Below are positions 62,561-64,000 of a stretch of DNA of 64,000 nt, piece by piece (the stretch's first letter is position 1; each line of letters starts with the position of its first letter). Under the pieces are notes generated by a model. That model was not told the origin of the DNA, ran no database searches, and saw only the letters and a list, made by a program, of their open reading frames with translations. Position numbers and translations under genes: made by a program. Source of the DNA: Tenacibaculum tangerinum (lineage in GTDB: Bacteria; Bacteroidota; Bacteroidia; Flavobacteriales; Flavobacteriaceae); the NCBI RefSeq assembly GCF_029853675.1, contig NZ_CP122539.1, positions 1,295,001-1,359,000 of the forward strand. Direction: 5' to 3'.

Positions 62561-64000
62561 ATGTCGATTGAAATTACTCGCCTTTTTGACTTTCCGTATT
62601 ATCAACAAGAAAACTATAATTTAGACAAAGCATTTACCACAAAAAAAGACGGTAAATGGCAATCTATTTCAACCAGTGAATATATTAAACAAGCCAATGC
62701 CATAAGTAGAGGTTTGTTGCGATTAGGAATACAGCCTAACGATAAAATCGCTGTAATTTCAACTAACAATAGAACCGAATGGAATGTTTGTGATATTGGA
62801 ATATTACAAACAGGAGCTCAAAATGTTCCTATCTATCCAACTATTTCTAAAGAAGATTACGAATATATTTTAAACCACTCTGAAGCTACCTATTGTTTTG
62901 CTTCTGATGAAACGATTTTAGAAAAACTAAATCAAATAAAAAAGAATACAAAACTGAAAGAGGTTTTTACGTTTGATGATATTCAAGGAGAAAAAAGCTG
63001 GAAAGATGTTTTAGAGTTAGGAAAAGATGAAAGCAATCAGCATGAAGTTGAAGCACGTAAAGCTGCTATTAAAGCTGACGATTTAGCTACCTTAATTTAT
63101 ACTTCAGGAACCACAGGACGTCCGAAAGGAGTTATGCTAAGTCATAAAAATGTAGTTTCAAACGTACTCAGCAGTAAAAAACGTGTTCCGTTAGAAAACG
63201 GTCAAGATACAGGCTTAAGTTTCTTACCTGTTTGCCACATTTTTGAACGTATGATTTTGTATTTATATCAATACTGTGGTATTTCTATTTATTTTGCCGA
63301 GTCTATCGAAAAATTGAGTGAAAATGCTCAAGAAGTAAAACCCAATGTTATGACCGCCGTACCGAGGTTGTATGAAAAAATATATGATAAAATATATGCC
63401 AAAGGAGCTGATTTGACAGGAATTAAAAGAAAGTTGTTCTTTTGGGCGATCGAATTAGGCTTGCAATACGAACCCTATGGAGCGAACGGATGGTGGTATG
63501 AAAAAAAGCTAAGCATTGCTCGTAAACTTATTTTCTCGAAATGGCAAGCTGCGTTAGGTGGAGAGTTAAAACTCATGGTCTCTGGTTCGGCTGCTTTGCA
63601 ACCTCGTTTAACAAGAGTATTTACCGCCGCGGGTATGCCAGTTATGGAGGGTTATGGACTTACAGAAACCTCTCCTGTAGTATCCGTAAACGATATGCGT
63701 AATGGAGGGTTTAGAGTAGGTACTGTAGGAAAATTAATTGATGGCGTTGAGGTAAAAATAGCCGACAATGGAGAGATTTTAGTAAAAGGACCCAATGTAA
63801 TGCAAGGGTACTACAAAGACCCCGAAAAAACAGCAGAAGTGTTAAAAGGCGGTTATTTTCATACGGGAGATAAAGGAGAAATTTGTGAAGACGGCTTCTT
63901 AAAAATTACAGGACGTACCAAAGAAATGTTTAAAACCTCAGGGGGTAAATATATCATTCCACCCTTATTAGAAGGTGAGTTAAAACAGTCTCGTTTTATA
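62561..64000 (+). CDS. AMP-dependent long-chain acyl-CoA synthetase, partial
   Basis: 480 codons seen, open at the window end. Same family as the preceding gene with very similar N terminus (MSIEITRLFDFPYYQQENYN). Motifs: LIYTSGTTGRPKGVMLSHKN, FLPVCHIFERM, GYGLTETSPVVS, HTGDKGEICEDGFLKITGRT. Tandem duplication with about 70 bp between the genes; substrates may differ. Confidence 0.9.
   Translation, partial: MSIEITRLFDFPYYQQENYNLDKAFTTKKDGKWQSISTSEYIKQANAISRGLLRLGIQPNDKIAVISTNNRTEWNVCDIGILQTGAQNVPIYPTISKEDYEYILNHSEATYCFASDETILEKLNQIKKNTKLKEVFTFDDIQGEKSWKDVLELGKDESNQHEVEARKAAIKADDLATLIYTSGTTGRPKGVMLSHKNVVSNVLSSKKRVPLENGQDTGLSFLPVCHIFERMILYLYQYCGISIYFAESIEKLSENAQEVKPNVMTAVPRLYEKIYDKIYAKGADLTGIKRKLFFWAIELGLQYEPYGANGWWYEKKLSIARKLIFSKWQAALGGELKLMVSGSAALQPRLTRVFTAAGMPVMEGYGLTETSPVVSVNDMRNGGFRVGTVGKLIDGVEVKIADNGEILVKGPNVMQGYYKDPEKTAEVLKGGYFHTGDKGEICEDGFLKITGRTKEMFKTSGGKYIIPPLLEGELKQSRFI

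Noticed and set aside
1..64000. tRNA or rRNA genes
   Set aside because: No convincing cloverleaf or rRNA sequence was noticed by eye; a tRNAscan run would be needed to exclude a missed tRNA.

Overview
The window is chromosomal DNA of a marine-type Bacteroidetes, most likely a Flavobacteriaceae genus such as Tenacibaculum or Polaribacter (genus is inference). The support is the low G+C content, a type IX-secreted giant adhesin with a CHU_C/type B sorting domain followed by PorP/SprF and an OmpA/PD40 partner, promoters with the Bacteroidetes TAnnTTTG -7 box, and family-specific genes (DUF5606, HU, HerA-like DUF853). No rRNA, tRNA or CRISPR array was seen.

Layout. 1-5.1 kb: 3' end of a repeat-rich secreted protein, then SprF-like and OmpA-like genes (the last frameshifted). 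5.2-12.6 kb, minus strand: folE, hisS, YihY, a four-helix-bundle protein, a pentapeptide protein, an M3 peptidase and nadC. 13.0-13.6 kb: a 2OG-Fe(II) oxygenase gene broken by a stop codon. 14.07-22.72 kb: an accessory island of small plus-strand genes separated by attC-like imperfect palindromes, invaded by IS1182-type remnants, an intact-ended IS982-family element and an IS982-derived MITE. 22.8-50 kb: core genes (cca, sua5, a Stealth-type gene, dapD, ruvX, def, DUF5606, mazG, SDR, moxR, two SurA-like genes, recQ, fmt, HU, RNA methyltransferase, ZIP transporter, a histidine kinase/response regulator pair, herA-like, queE). 50-51.3 kb: a P1-family peptidase. 51.3-55.34 kb: a second cassette-like cluster, reading on the minus strand. 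55.5-60.7 kb: the threonine operon with a leader peptide/attenuator, thrA, a 44-aa ORF, thrB and thrC. 60.7-64 kb: two tandem acyl-CoA synthetases, the second cut by the window end.

Main discovery. In both accessory clusters, single-gene segments start with GTT-type sequences whose reverse complement ends the same segment: GTTGTACCC/GGGTACAAC, GTTACCTGC/GCAGGCAAC, GTTAGCGGC/GCCGCTAAC, GTTGGCAAA/TTTGCCAAC, GTTGTGCATA/TATGCACAAC, GTTGTGGGTA/TACCCACAAC. Between segments lie long imperfect hairpins. This is the architecture expected of integron gene cassettes, where R'' at the 3' end matches the first bases of the same cassette. No integrase is in the window, so these look like clusters of attC sites lacking an integrase, or a related cassette system. 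Cargo includes a barstar-like protein with an unknown Cys-rich partner, an HNH plus PD-(D/E)XK-like nuclease, a transglutaminase-like protein, a GNAT acetyltransferase (split by the IS982 element), DUF3781 and several secreted unknowns. IS1182-type ends sit exactly 9 nt after R'' in four cassettes, and a conserved ~120-bp promoter/hairpin leader precedes five genes.

Other notable signals are paired 7-2-7 palindromes next to the two-component system, a 114-bp REP unit arrayed at two loci, two homopolymer frameshifts (ompA-like and recQ), and two in-frame TAA codons.
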